A DNA stretch of 64,000 bases from JASGTU01 sp963821815 (GCA_963821815.1 CAWGFG010000006.1:1240001-1304000); one strand, 5' to 3'. Shown: positions 43,035 to 52,652, counted from the first letter of the stretch. Made by a program: numbers and translations. The notes: a model not told the origin generated them from the sequence alone.

Positions 43035-44241
43035 ATGCACGAAGAACTGAAATCGACGCGCCGCACATGGTGGCAAACGCCGACGCTTCATCGCGAGGAA
43101 GACGAAGCGCTCCACAGGAAAGTCAGTTGGCTAGAACTATTCTATGATCTCGTATTTGTGGCTGTCATCGCACAGCTAAGCCATAATCTGGCCCTCCACA
43201 TGTCCTGGAGCGGTCTAGCAGGTTACGTACTCCTCTTTGTGCCGGTTTGGTGGGTGTGGATCGCTGGCACCTACTACAATGAACGCTTCGAAACGTATGG
43301 ATTGGAGACGCGCGTATTCACGTTCTTGCAGATGTTGCCGGTGGCGGCAATGGCCGTCTTCGCGCACGGCGCTCTGGACTCGACTGGCGCGCAATTTGCC
43401 CTCGCCTACGCGGCCCGCGCGCACAATACATATTTTCTTATGGGCTCGCGCCGGCTACTATGTTCCAGAGTTTCGTCCCGTAATCAAGCTCTATCTCATC
43501 GGTTTTAGTATCTCCGTGCTATTGTTTGTACTCTCCGCAGCAGTACCACCGCCGACTCGATACGCATTGTGGATCGTCGCCCTCTTCATCGACGTTGCGA
43601 CACCGATACTTACTCTCGAACATCAGAGAAAACAACCCAGTTACAGTTCAACGAAGTTGCCGGAGAGATTTGGGCTTCTGGTCATACTGGTTTTGGGAGA
43701 AATTGTAATCGGCACCGTCAACGGTTTAGCCGGTCAAGATCACTTGACGTGGACTATTGGTTTTACGGCGGTCATCGGTATGCTACTGGCATTTAGTCTC
43801 TGGTGGATCTACTTCGATTTTGTTGCGCGACGGGCGGCGAAACCTTCAGTATGGTGGACCATGATCTGGGCCTATGGACATCTGCCGCTCGTGATGGGTC
43901 TTGTATCTGTCGGCGCCGCCGTGCTGGTACTCGTGGGCAACTACAAAGAAGTAGATGCGGCTAAGCAGTTGCTGCCGCTCGCCATTGGCGTGACGCTTGC
44001 GGTAACAGGCCTGCTTGAAATGACCTTGCGTCGCGGGGAGTATGAACCGACACATCAGTGGCTAAGTCCAATGATGAAAGTTGGCGTGGGGGCAATAGCT
44101 GCGTCCTTAATGCTTTGGAGCGCCTCAATGACCATCTCTGCTCTCCTACTCACGCTGCTTCTATTGCTGCTGTCACAGATCGGCTATGGCGTATACGTTT
44201 GGCTTACACAAGACTTGCCCATGGACGATAGTCTTGACTAA
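43035..44241 (+). CDS. ltrA: Low-temperature-requirement-A-like membrane protein (LtrA), frameshifted
   Basis: The N-terminal third (from the ATG at 43035) carries the LtrA signature VSWLELFYDLVFVAVIAQLS. Its frame is lost after FALAYAARAHNTYF and ends at 43508. The rest (ARAGYYVPEFRPVIKLYLIG, RFGLLVILVLGEIVIGTVNG and many helices) continues in the next frame to 44241. Deleting one T of TTTT at 43433-43436 restores a single protein of about 401 residues with the expected junction FLWARAGYY. So this is one gene with a single-base insertion, either a sequence error or a new pseudogene. LtrA proteins are multi-pass membrane proteins of unknown function. Confidence 0.87.
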
Positions 44242-44324
44242 AGCATAGCAGCAACCCTTAGGTGTCCAGATACTGGTTCACATGCCAGTCGACTGAATAC
44301 TCGTCGTGAACAACGCAAAACGCT

Positions 44325-44362
44325 AAACGTCTCGCTTGTTCAGTGTAACAAGCGAGACGTTT
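44325..44362. terminator. Bidirectional intrinsic terminator
   Basis: AAACGTCTCGCTTGTT (44325-44340) and AACAAGCGAGACGTTT (44347-44362) form a perfect 16-bp stem with loop CAGTGT, followed by TT on the plus side and preceded by AA on the other. It lies between the convergent LtrA and MoaD-like genes and serves both. Confidence 0.92.
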
Positions 44363-44535
44363 TTGCACACGCCACTTCTATGTCTGGCTTAATACGTGCA
44401 TGCTCGCCAGCTTACTCGCTTACCGGATTGGCTTTGCGATTAGTATCGACGACATGCCAGCGTAGTTCCCTTATCCGACCTTTTGATAGGAGAACAACCG
44501 CCAGACGCTGAACAGTTCTCCGAGCGCTACATCGC

Positions 44536-44820
44536 TTAGTGGTGACCTCCACTTATTGCGGGAAGAAAATGAATTTCGCTTGGCTCCGTTAACCGTTCAC
44601 GAAGTCCGCGCTGGCTGATCAATCCGTTTACAGCCACTGAAATCGTCGGTCTAATCTGGTCGCCTTCGCACAGTCGATCTTGAATGCCCGGGTAGATTTC
44701 GTCTAGCGCTTCCACCACGCTTCGAACGCGATCACCGCGTACAGATACCCGCTCAACACCGCCAGTCAAATCACGGTAAGGAGCGGGGATCCATACATCA
44801 TGGACGAGTTCTGTCGTCAT
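44536..44820 (-). CDS. MoaD/ThiS-family ubiquitin-like sulfur carrier
   Basis: 94 residues with a beta-grasp layout: VWIPAPYRDLTGGVERVSV, a helix with VRSVVEALDEIYPGIQDRL, then ISVAVNGLISQ and EIHFLPAISGGHH. MoaD carries sulfur for molybdopterin on a C-terminal Gly-Gly. Here the Gly-Gly is followed by two His residues, so processing or a different role must be considered. It is the last gene of the xanthine-dehydrogenase-like operon, 28 bases after the large subunit, which fits a cofactor-supply role. Confidence 0.85.
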   Translation of the reverse strand: MTTELVHDVWIPAPYRDLTGGVERVSVRGDRVRSVVEALDEIYPGIQDRLCEGDQIRPTISVAVNGLISQRGLRERLTEPSEIHFLPAISGGHH

Positions 44821-44848
44821 CCAACGAATTCTCCGTGCTCGAACAGAC

Positions 44849-47152
44849 TCAAACTGCCACCTTCTCCTGCGCGTCCCAGATGGCTTCCATCACGTGAACC
44901 GGCGACATGGGCAGCCTGTTCATGCGTACGCCCACTGCCCGGTAAATAGCGTTTGCCAATGCGCCAGCCGGCGGAACGATAGGCACCTCGCCTACGCCGC
45001 GCACGCCATACGGATGCCCAGGCGTGGGCACATCTTCGACAAGGATCGTGTCGATCATCGGCACATCGAGCGAGGTAGGCATGCGATAGTCTAGCAGCGA
45101 GGAGTTTAGCAGATGGCCTTCTCCGTCATAGACATACTCCTCGTTCAAGCCCCAGCCGATACCCTGCACGACTGCACCCTGGATTTGGCCTTCAACATAG
45201 CTGGGGTGGATCGCCGTTCCCACGTCCTGGGCTGCAGTGTAACGCAGGATCTGCGTCTTACCAGTCTCAGGGTCGACTTCTAAATCGACACAGTGACACG
45301 CAAAAGCCGGCCCGAAATCCTTGGGATGCGTGCTTGCGCTCGCCGTGATGGGCGTATCACTCTCCAGTGCAGCCAATTCCTTAAACGTGATGGAATGAGC
45401 GCCCGATGTGAACACCCCCTGCTCTACGGTCACATCCTCCGGGTTAACTTCCCATAAATCGGCTGCCAGTCCCTTCATGATCTCGTTAAGCTTCTGCCCA
45501 AGCGCATGGACGGCATAGCCGGTGCCGTACGTGGTTCTGCTGCCGCCTGTGACATCGTTGTATCCAACCGAATCCGTGTCCACCACTTGCGGATGTACAT
45601 CCTCGGCGGCGATGCCCAGTGTTTCAGCCAACTGCATAGCGATAGATGCACGCGAACCGCCGATATCCGTGGAACCTTCCACGAGACTGACGGTGCCGTC
45701 GTCGTTCACGCTCGCCGAAACGCTTGATTTGCCTGCCCAGTTAAACCAGAAGCCCGCTGCTACGCCTCTGCCCTGGTTGGGGCCTTCCAGCGGGGTATTG
45801 TAGTGCGGATGGTTCTTGATGGCTTGTAGTGTTTCGACATAGCCCACTGGCGGCAGAATCGGTCCATCTATGCGACGGTCGCCTTCCTTCACTGCGTTGA
45901 TCAAGCGAAATTCGATCGGATCAATACCCAGGTTCTCCGCTAGTTCGTCAACCACAGACTCGGCTGTGAAGGCTGCATTCGTGCCGCCGGGCGCACGGTA
46001 CGCAGCTGAACGCGGTCGATTCACGACGACGTCGTATCCATCGATCAAGGCGTTTTCTAGCTTGTACGGCGCGAAAATCACGCCGGTACCGCTACCGACC
46101 GGCGAACCGGGAAAGGCGCCAGCCTCGTATATCAGTTCTGCCTGTGCTGCCGTTAGCGTGCCGTCTTTCTTCGCGCCCATCTTGACTCGAATCCACGAGC
46201 CCGAAGTCGGACCTGACGCCATCAAGACTTCAGCACGAGTCATGGTCATCTTCACAGGACGATGGTTTGCCTTGCGCGAGAGCATCGCAGCCAAAGGCTC
46301 TAGATAGACAATTGTTTTCCCACCAAAACCGCCGCCGATCTCCAGAGGCGTTGCCGTTATCTGTGACACTGGCACATCAAGGGCTTGTGCGCTCAGACGT
46401 CGTACGGCAAATGCTCCTTGCGTACTACACCAGATCTCAATGTGACCGTCGTTGTTCCAAATAGCGGTTGCGTTGTGGGGTTCGATATACCCCTGATGAA
46501 CCGTTTCTGTGCGGAACTCACGTTCAATGATGACGTCTGCCTCGGCAAAGCCTGCTTCGACATCGCCGCGCTTGTGCTGAATGTGCGCCGCAATATTGGT
46601 GGGTTCAGTGCCCATCTTGCCGAATTCATCCGTTCGCAAACGGTCAATGAGGATGGGTGCATCCGCCTTCATCGCCTCACGACCGTCTTGCACCACGGTC
46701 AGCTTTTCATACTCGACGCGGATCAACTTCGTGGCTTCTTCGGCAATGTGCACACTGTCCGCCGCTACTGCTGCCACCGGATGACCATGATAGAGCACCT
46801 TCTCGCGAGCCATCAGATTCTCGCTCATGTTGCGGAGATTATTCGTAGACTCGCCCAGCGCCTCGACTTTGTCGCCCAGTTCAGCGAAATCCTTGGCGGT
46901 GATGACCGCTTTGACCCCGGGTAGCAGCGCCGCCTCAGAAGTGTCAATCGAGACGATGCGCGCGTGTGCGTGGGGGCTACGAAGCACTTTTCCATACAGC
47001 ATGCCCGGGAGGTTCAAGTCGGTACCGTAAACTGCGCGCCCAGTGACTTTGTCAGCGCCGTCATGGCGAATAGGTCGGCTACCAATGACCTTGTAACCGT
47101 TGCCACCTTTGCGTCCAGCACCGTTGCCTCTAGATCCGTTCGTGTTATTCAT
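44849..47152 (-). CDS. Xanthine dehydrogenase family molybdenum-binding subunit
   Basis: About 767 residues from the ATG at 47152, with AAGGTG upstream; a GTG three codons earlier is possible. It is the large subunit of the xanthine oxidase/CO dehydrogenase (XdhA/CoxL) family. Seen are RHDGADKVTGRAVYGTD at the N-terminus, IGGGFGGKT (about residue 275), AYRAPGGTNAAF, QGAVVQGIGWGLNEE and the catalytic Glu in GVRGVGEVP (about residue 720). The CO-dehydrogenase-specific AYxCSFR loop is absent, so it is a hydroxylase of an N-heterocycle, aldehyde or similar substrate. It works with the iron-sulfur and FAD subunits encoded just upstream. Confidence 0.94.
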   Translation of the reverse strand: MNNTNGSRGNGAGRKGGNGYKVIGSRPIRHDGADKVTGRAVYGTDLNLPGMLYGKVLRSPHAHARIVSIDTSEAALLPGVKAVITAKDFAELGDKVEALGESTNNLRNMSENLMAREKVLYHGHPVAAVAADSVHIAEEATKLIRVEYEKLTVVQDGREAMKADAPILIDRLRTDEFGKMGTEPTNIAAHIQHKRGDVEAGFAEADVIIEREFRTETVHQGYIEPHNATAIWNNDGHIEIWCSTQGAFAVRRLSAQALDVPVSQITATPLEIGGGFGGKTIVYLEPLAAMLSRKANHRPVKMTMTRAEVLMASGPTSGSWIRVKMGAKKDGTLTAAQAELIYEAGAFPGSPVGSGTGVIFAPYKLENALIDGYDVVVNRPRSAAYRAPGGTNAAFTAESVVDELAENLGIDPIEFRLINAVKEGDRRIDGPILPPVGYVETLQAIKNHPHYNTPLEGPNQGRGVAAGFWFNWAGKSSVSASVNDDGTVSLVEGSTDIGGSRASIAMQLAETLGIAAEDVHPQVVDTDSVGYNDVTGGSRTTYGTGYAVHALGQKLNEIMKGLAADLWEVNPEDVTVEQGVFTSGAHSITFKELAALESDTPITASASTHPKDFGPAFACHCVDLEVDPETGKTQILRYTAAQDVGTAIHPSYVEGQIQGAVVQGIGWGLNEEYVYDGEGHLLNSSLLDYRMPTSLDVPMIDTILVEDVPTPGHPYGVRGVGEVPIVPPAGALANAIYRAVGVRMNRLPMSPVHVMEAIWDAQEKVAV

Positions 47153-47162
47153 AGCTATCACC

Positions 47163-47675
47163 TTACGCAGTCACTAACTCAGACGGTGTTTCTGTTTCTT
47201 CCGCAGCACCCTCCGCCACTACATCAAGAACGGCTCGCACGATCTTGTCATAGCCGGTGCATCGGCAAAGGTTGCCGGCTAGCCAGAACCGAACTTCTTC
47301 TTCCGTAGGATGCGGGTTCTTGTCCAGCAATGCTTTTGAAGAGAGCAAGAATCCGGGTGTACACACGCCGCATTGCAGCGCCGCGTGTTCCAGATATTTC
47401 TGCTGCAACGGATGCAGCGCTTCCGGAGGAGCCATGCCTTCGATGGTCGTGATCTCAGCGCCTTGCGCCTCCACCGCCAGTACTAGACAAGAATTCACAA
47501 GCACGCCGTTCAACAGAACATTACATGCGCCGCAGTTGCCGTTGTTACAGCCTTCCTTTGTACCAGTAAGTTGAACCGTATCGCGCAGCGCTTCCAACAG
47601 GCTTACACGAGGCTCACAGACGAAATCAACGTTGTCGCCGTTGATCGTACAATTCACAATTGTCTTATAGGACAT
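47163..47675 (-). CDS. Xanthine dehydrogenase family iron-sulfur subunit
   Basis: This 170-residue protein binds two [2Fe-2S] clusters. The plant-type N-terminal cluster uses Cys43, 48, 51 and 63 (GCNNGNCGACNVLLNG). The C-terminal helical cluster uses Cys102, 105, 137 and 139 (CGVCTPGF and NLCRCTGY). It transfers electrons from the molybdenum centre to FAD. It lies ten bases upstream of the molybdenum subunit start. GGAGAG precedes the ATG. Confidence 0.95.
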   Translation of the reverse strand: MSYKTIVNCTINGDNVDFVCEPRVSLLEALRDTVQLTGTKEGCNNGNCGACNVLLNGVLVNSCLVLAVEAQGAEITTIEGMAPPEALHPLQQKYLEHAALQCGVCTPGFLLSSKALLDKNPHPTEEEVRFWLAGNLCRCTGYDKIVRAVLDVVAEGAAEETETPSELVTA

Positions 47676-47753
47676 TTATTCTCTCCAGATGCGATCTAGT
47701 AATCCACAAACGATGAGTTATCAACCTGGTCGCTCTGTTGTATCACGAAGAGC

Positions 47754-48632
47754 TCATAAACTTGCGCGTGCACGTTCGACAGCCTCGGACAGCACTCGCC
47801 GTGTGAGCACGCCGACTAGATGCTTGCGGTAGCGTGCAGTGCCTCTCATGTCGTCGATGGGTCGTGCTGCTGCACGGGCTATTTCGGCGGCGGCGGCAAT
47901 GGACTCATCCGAAACTTTCTTTCCAACTAGCGATTCGCCGGCTTCCGCTACGTACAATGGCGTTGGTGCAACCGCTCCAAGCGCAATACGTGCCCGCTCA
48001 AAAGTTTGACCACTGCTATCTAGCTGAACCGCCGCTCCAACGCCGACAACTGCGATGTCCATTTCGTTGCGCGGAATAAAACGTTGGTATGCAGCGCCGA
48101 AACCAGACTGCACACCGGGCACGTGCAGCGAGACGAGAAATTCCCCATTCTGCAGTTGGTTCCGGCCTGGTCCCGTACAGAATTCATCCACAGCTATCTC
48201 TCGTCGTCCGTCCGGACCGGCGACCATCGCCTTTGCGTCGTACGCAATGAGCGCGGGAATTGAGTCCGCGGCGGGCGATGCATTACAAAGATTGCCGCCG
48301 AAGCTGGCCCGTCCTTGGATCTGCACGCCGCCGATGAGCGACGCTGCGTCCACCAGTCCTGGATAAAACTGGGCTACCTGCTCGTCGCCATAGATGCGGT
48401 AGCACGGTACCGCGGCTCCGATTTCAAGCTTATCCTCAGGGATGCAGGAGAGCTCGGTCAGTTCCGGTATTCCTTTCACGTCAACGACCATGGAAGCGGC
48501 GCTGCGGCCTTCGCGCAGGGCGACCAGTAGGTCTGTGCCGCCGCTCAATACTTTTGCACCGCCGTTGCACTTCATGAGCGTTTCAACGGCGTCGTCAACC
48601 GATGTCACACGTATATAGTCGAATTCCTGCAA
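47754..48632 (-). CDS. Xanthine dehydrogenase family FAD-binding subunit
   Basis: This 292-residue medium subunit (CoxM/XdhB type) has the FAD-binding VLSGGTDLLVALREG near residue 33, IQGRASFGGNLCNASPAAD and a C-terminal domain with IALGAVAPTPL. It starts with TTG, supported by a strong AGGAGGA. It is the first gene of the operon FAD subunit, Fe-S subunit, Mo subunit, MoaD-like. Confidence 0.94.
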   Translation of the reverse strand: MQEFDYIRVTSVDDAVETLMKCNGGAKVLSGGTDLLVALREGRSAASMVVDVKGIPELTELSCIPEDKLEIGAAVPCYRIYGDEQVAQFYPGLVDAASLIGGVQIQGRASFGGNLCNASPAADSIPALIAYDAKAMVAGPDGRREIAVDEFCTGPGRNQLQNGEFLVSLHVPGVQSGFGAAYQRFIPRNEMDIAVVGVGAAVQLDSSGQTFERARIALGAVAPTPLYVAEAGESLVGKKVSDESIAAAAEIARAAARPIDDMRGTARYRKHLVGVLTRRVLSEAVERARASL

Positions 48633-49428
48633 GAGTCTCCTCCTTTTTCGGGAGATTGGTGATGTTAGGCCAAATCTGATTCACGGTATAAAGCTATACG
48701 GTCTTAAGCTAGATAGACAGCGATCAAACGCCGTTCCTGTAGTGGCTCTTTGTGCCAACACCGCCCTTCCAAAGAAGTAGTTCCTAAAAGTACCTACCTC
48801 GGTAATGGGTAGATCAACACAGAATTCTCCGCTCCAGTATGCCTGCCTGTCTGCACCATACTGTGCCGATTTGCACGCGGCTCCAGGGCGTTAGCGGAAC
48901 GATTCACCCGATATACATAGCATTGACGCTGAATTCATACTCTTTCTAGTATCTACTGTTACCATCCGTTAAGTCCCCAAGTTTTATCATAAGTTGGCAT
49001 TGTGTCAAGCGACGAGAATCTGCACCAGCGCGGTTAGATTGTTGACCGCGAACAATCTCGCAAAGTCTTCTTATCAATCAATTCGACAAATCGCTCCGGA
49101 ACAGTCGATGATCCCGGAAGGAAAATTGCAGCCTTGTGAGCACTGTTGCCACCTGATCAGAAGTTCGATTCGCCCCCATCTGGTGCGATGGGTCACTTCC
49201 GAATTCGGCAACACCAGAATACCCGATGTCCCGCACCTCTCGGCCGAAAACCTATCTTCTGCGGACTGCCGGGATTGGACAAGGATGCTCGTAACAGGCA
49301 TAGCACTATTGCGCAGACAAAGTACGTCTCGCGCTAGATGTCCATATCTATTGCAGACGGTAGACTAAGTCAGCCTGGAGCATTCAACTAGGCATCCAAT
49401 CATTATAGACACTTTCAGGAGTCACTTC
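48633..49428. other. Intergenic region without a supported gene
   Basis: About 800 bases separate the dehydrogenase operon from the SH3b gene. Short open frames exist but lack ribosome sites and family features. It must hold the divergent promoters. I see no convincing -35/-10 pair, hairpin or repeat. Confidence 0.6.
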
Positions 49429-50475
49429 TTGTTCCCCGCACTGGTTGTCATACTCTGGGTAGGCTCATCGCTCGTAGTGGGAATCGCCGCCAAACGTCTT
49501 GGCTGCAAAATGCTGCGTTGGTTCCTTATCTCGATGCTATTCACGCCTCTGGTGGCAAATATCTTTATTATCTCGAAAGCTCGGCAGCGAGCAGCTGATA
49601 AGCGTGCCGTTACCGAGAATCCGTACGCGGTTGGCGTACCAGAGCACAACGAGCTATCACAAACGATTTCTCCATTGCCAAGACGGTATGCTGAAGAACG
49701 AGCGACGGTACCGGTTTTTGTCACTGCGACTCAACCACCGCCTCGGAAGCGCTACCTGAATACCACGAAGTTTACGGCTTTCGCCACGGTACTGATCGTG
49801 ATGCTACTGGTACCGACGACTTGGTATTCACTATCACTCCATGCTGAACAGAACCGTGACCTGGTCAAACCATCCTATGAGCTGCCCGAGGAGATCGCAA
49901 ACTTGGCTTGGGAAGCGCCGTCAGTGATGACGAGCGGCAAGCGCAGCGTGGAACAGGAAGATGCTGAACGTAAGTCGACGCAGTCCGCCGGGGAAGACTC
50001 AGGTCCGCGCGTGGAAGCTGGACGCGTGCTGCACATAGCGAATGTACGACAAGGGCCAAGTACAGAGCATCCGATTACCGGATTGTTGGACCAAGGCGCC
50101 ATAGTACAGCTAGTTGCCCAAAACGAAGAGGGCGACTGGTATCAGCTGGACACTGGTGACTGGCTCGCTGCATTTCTCGTCGCCCGCATTGGACAAGTGT
50201 CGCTTCACGTTGTTCAACAACCTGCTGCTCAAGATGAATTAGTAGCTCAGAACGACGCAGCTACCGTTGAAGTCATTGAAGCCTATGTCCGCAGTGGTCC
50301 AGGCACGATGTACGACATCGTGGACAGTCTGTCACAGGGGGCAATAGCCGAGATCTCCGGCGTATCCGATGACGGGGAATGGTATCAGTTGGCTGATGAC
50401 CGGTGGATTTACGCTGAGCTTGTGAATGCCCCTGCTTCGTACATGGTCGCAGTACCGCAGACAAAAATAAACTAA
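49429..50475 (+). CDS. Membrane-anchored protein with two SH3b domains
   Basis: 348 residues from a TTG with AGGAG seven bases upstream. Two membrane helices (about 3-22 with a following one near 28-48) and another near 115-134 precede an exported part. That part carries two bacterial SH3 domains (about 195-255: VRQGPSTEHPITGLLDQGAI, DWYQLDTGDWLAAF; and about 275-335: VRSGPGTMYDIVDSLSQGAI, EWYQLADDRWIYAEL). SH3b domains often bind cell-wall peptide stems. The build resembles the SH3b part of the kinase at 39.5 kb. Function otherwise unknown. Confidence 0.8.
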   Translation: MFPALVVILWVGSSLVVGIAAKRLGCKMLRWFLISMLFTPLVANIFIISKARQRAADKRAVTENPYAVGVPEHNELSQTISPLPRRYAEERATVPVFVTATQPPPRKRYLNTTKFTAFATVLIVMLLVPTTWYSLSLHAEQNRDLVKPSYELPEEIANLAWEAPSVMTSGKRSVEQEDAERKSTQSAGEDSGPRVEAGRVLHIANVRQGPSTEHPITGLLDQGAIVQLVAQNEEGDWYQLDTGDWLAAFLVARIGQVSLHVVQQPAAQDELVAQNDAATVEVIEAYVRSGPGTMYDIVDSLSQGAIAEISGVSDDGEWYQLADDRWIYAELVNAPASYMVAVPQTKIN

Positions 50476-51031
50476 CTGCCAGTATTTCAAACGTGCACTA
50501 GGACAGGCGCTTGAACGCCAAGCATACTCTGCTTGGTCTCTCGCCGCGCGTACGGAGTATACGCGCATGATGGTGCGGCCTGAGCGTTGTAGCAAAGGAG
50601 CATAGCGATCGATAAGGCGTACTTGGGGTTGGACTCATCCAGCGATCCCAGCACGTTTCGCCGATTCACCGGAAATGGAAGCGGCGATGAAGATAGCAAT
50701 GAGCGGAAAAGAGCGACAGAACTATTTCACGCGCGGCAAGATGACCAATTCTACGAAGGAGATTCAGAGGGTAATCGTCGCATATGCGCGCATTTGAACA
50801 CTGATGATCACTTGAATGACATGGTTCCAACATGCTATACTAATACTATAGTAAACTGATGCCACGCCCAGTAAAATCGAAGACTAAATCTCGGCAATAG
50901 TGTCCCATTTGCAGTATCGCTCGCCGAGAAGACCATCGCAAAATAGGCATCGCACTTCAACGTCTGCGTGATGGAAGTCCGAGAAGAAATAATCAGGTGA
51001 CTTTCCGCAAAATTTCGATGCGAGGCGACCC
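50476..51031. other. Intergenic region with possible gene remnants
   Basis: Between the SH3b gene and the SorC regulator lie an open frame without a start (50606-50797, reading TWGWTHPAIPARFADSPEM and on to a stop), a good promoter (50812-50841) and a short frame with an internal TAG (50859-51035). None is a secure gene. The first open frame has an amino-acid composition like real protein, but I do not recognise it. Confidence 0.5.
50812..50841 (+). promoter_or_regulatory. Putative promoter for the SorC-SIS genes
   Basis: TTGAAT (50812-50817) and TATACT (50836-50841) are 18 bases apart. A TG one base before the -10 makes it an extended -10 promoter. A short palindrome, ACTATAGT, follows at 50844-50851 in the presumed start region and could be an operator for the SorC regulator. 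Confidence 0.55.
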
Positions 51032-51035
51032 GTGA
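50859..51035 (+). pseudogene. Short ORF with an in-frame TAG before the SorC gene
   Basis: From the ATG at 50859 the frame reads MPRPVKSKTKSRQ and then meets TAG (50898-50900). It continues as CPICSIARREDHRKIGIALQ and on to TGA at 51033-51035. That stop overlaps the GTG start of the SorC gene in a GTGA junction. The CxxC, basic character and coupled stop suggest a small zinc-ribbon-like protein with a nonsense mutation. This is a weak call. Confidence 0.3.
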
Positions 51036-51973
51036 TAAACCAAGAAGACCTACTCTATAAGATCGCTAAAGCGTACTATTACGACGGCCTAACGCAGAAC
51101 ATAATCGGTAAGAAATTGGGTCTTTCACGCATAAAGGTTTCTCGCCTTCTGCAGCAGGCACGGGACGAACACGTCGTCGAGATATCAGTGACCCCACCAA
51201 CTGATTCGTTTACGGACCTAGAATGCGAGCTAGCGGCGGCGTATGACTTGGATGAAGTTGTGCTGGTGCCGACACCAAAGAGTGACCAACGAGCTCTTCT
51301 GCAGGCGCTGGGGCGCGCTGCCGCCGAATGTTTCATGCGCTCCTGCGAGGATGGTCAGGTAGTAGCGTTGAGTTGGGGCTATACCATGCGCGCGACTGTA
51401 GATGCCATTCCGCGCAGAAATATGCGCAACGTTCAGATTGTGCAGATGCTCGGCGGTTTGGGCAATATTGAGACTGAAATACTTGGCGGCGACCTAGTAC
51501 ATCAGATGGCGCTGCGTCTTGGCGCCCAGGCGAAGTTGCTTCCCTCCCCAGGCATTGTGAAAAACAAGCAGGTGAGGGATGCGCTGATGAACGATCTGAT
51601 CATTTCCGACACGCTACAAATGGCATCACATGCGGACATTGCGCTCCTGGGGATCGGCACGCCAGCGGCAGACTCAATTGTCGTCCATTCGGGTATACTG
51701 ACTCAGGGAGAGATTGACGAACTCCATGCCATCGGCGCTGTCGGTGACATGGCTATGCGCTACTACAACAGCACAGGAAGAGCGGTCGATCACCCTATCA
51801 ATGACCGTATCGTGGGACTGGACTTGGGGCAGATACGCGGAATACCCAGAACCATCGGTGTTGCTGGCGGTCGACCAAAATACCCGGTCATTCGCGGTGC
51901 ACTGCAGGGACGCCTTCTCAATGTACTGGTGACCGATTCAGAGATGGCGCAACAGCTGCTGATGACACGTTGA
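51032..51973 (+). CDS. SorC/DeoR-type sugar-binding transcriptional regulator
   Basis: 313 residues from a GTG. The N-terminal helix-turn-helix (about 21-42: TQNIIGKKLGLSRIKVSRLL) and the large C-terminal SorC sugar-phosphate-binding domain are clear. The latter has VVALSWGYTMRATVDAIP, VQMLGGLG, LLGIGTP and GLDLGQIRGIPRTIGVAGG. Family members act as tetramers and respond to phosphorylated sugars. The SIS-domain gene follows 70 bases downstream on the same strand, so the pair is probably a self-regulated sugar-phosphate unit. Confidence 0.93.
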   Translation: MINQEDLLYKIAKAYYYDGLTQNIIGKKLGLSRIKVSRLLQQARDEHVVEISVTPPTDSFTDLECELAAAYDLDEVVLVPTPKSDQRALLQALGRAAAECFMRSCEDGQVVALSWGYTMRATVDAIPRRNMRNVQIVQMLGGLGNIETEILGGDLVHQMALRLGAQAKLLPSPGIVKNKQVRDALMNDLIISDTLQMASHADIALLGIGTPAADSIVVHSGILTQGEIDELHAIGAVGDMAMRYYNSTGRAVDHPINDRIVGLDLGQIRGIPRTIGVAGGRPKYPVIRGALQGRLLNVLVTDSEMAQQLLMTR

Positions 51974-52043
51974 GCTCTTCCGAACTAATAATCCCTAAAT
52001 CAGCCAAGACCCTGTTAGAACAATAAAATACGGGATTGTCCAC

Positions 52044-52652
52044 ATGAACGATACCGATATCTTGAACGCGGCACAGGAGATGATCCGCGAGGAAGGCCGC
52101 GTCGTCCAGGAGATCGCTAGTCAACTGGATAGTGAATTCGTTCGAGCATCGCGCATCATCGCGGCAGCGCCAGGCGTGATTCTCACAACCGGTGCAGGCA
52201 CTTCCGGCACCATCGCCAGACGCATGGCGCACCTTTTCAGCACCACTGGTATGCATTCATTTTTCCAAGACTCGGCAACTGCTCTCCACGGTCCGTCAGC
52301 CATGATCACGCCGGACGACGTACTCATCGCTATCTCCAAAGGCGGTGAAAGCCAGGAAATCAACCTGTTCGCCGCCTTGGTCCGCAAACGAGGAGCCAAG
52401 GTCATCAGCCTCACCTGGGAGCCCGCATCCGAACTTGCAAAGCTTAGCGACGTGGCGCTCATTATCCGACCCGATGAACGCGGAGAAGGCGATGGCATTC
52501 TTCCCTTTGGCAGCACGCTTGCCAACGGTGCAGTCGGCGATGCGCTATGTCTCATCTCCAAGCGATTGCGCGGGTTCGATCTGCAGACCATGGTCGAAAC
52601 GCATCCATCGGGTGACACTGCCTCGCGCATTCTTAAGATGGACGCTCACTAG
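52044..52652 (+). CDS. SIS-domain phosphosugar isomerase-like protein
   Basis: This 202-residue single SIS domain has the phosphosugar-binding TTGAGTSGTIARRMAHLF (about residues 49-66) and ISKGGESQEI (about 97-106). Size and motifs fit KpsF/KdsD or 6-phospho-3-hexuloisomerase-like enzymes without CBS domains. The neighbouring SorC regulator probably senses its substrate or product. The substrate is unknown. Confidence 0.88.
   Translation: MNDTDILNAAQEMIREEGRVVQEIASQLDSEFVRASRIIAAAPGVILTTGAGTSGTIARRMAHLFSTTGMHSFFQDSATALHGPSAMITPDDVLIAISKGGESQEINLFAALVRKRGAKVISLTWEPASELAKLSDVALIIRPDERGEGDGILPFGSTLANGAVGDALCLISKRLRGFDLQTMVETHPSGDTASRILKMDAH

Noticed and set aside
48994..49368. Open frame of 124 codons in the gap after the dehydrogenase operon
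   Set aside because: No ribosome site, no hydrophobic or motif pattern, and composition like non-coding sequence.
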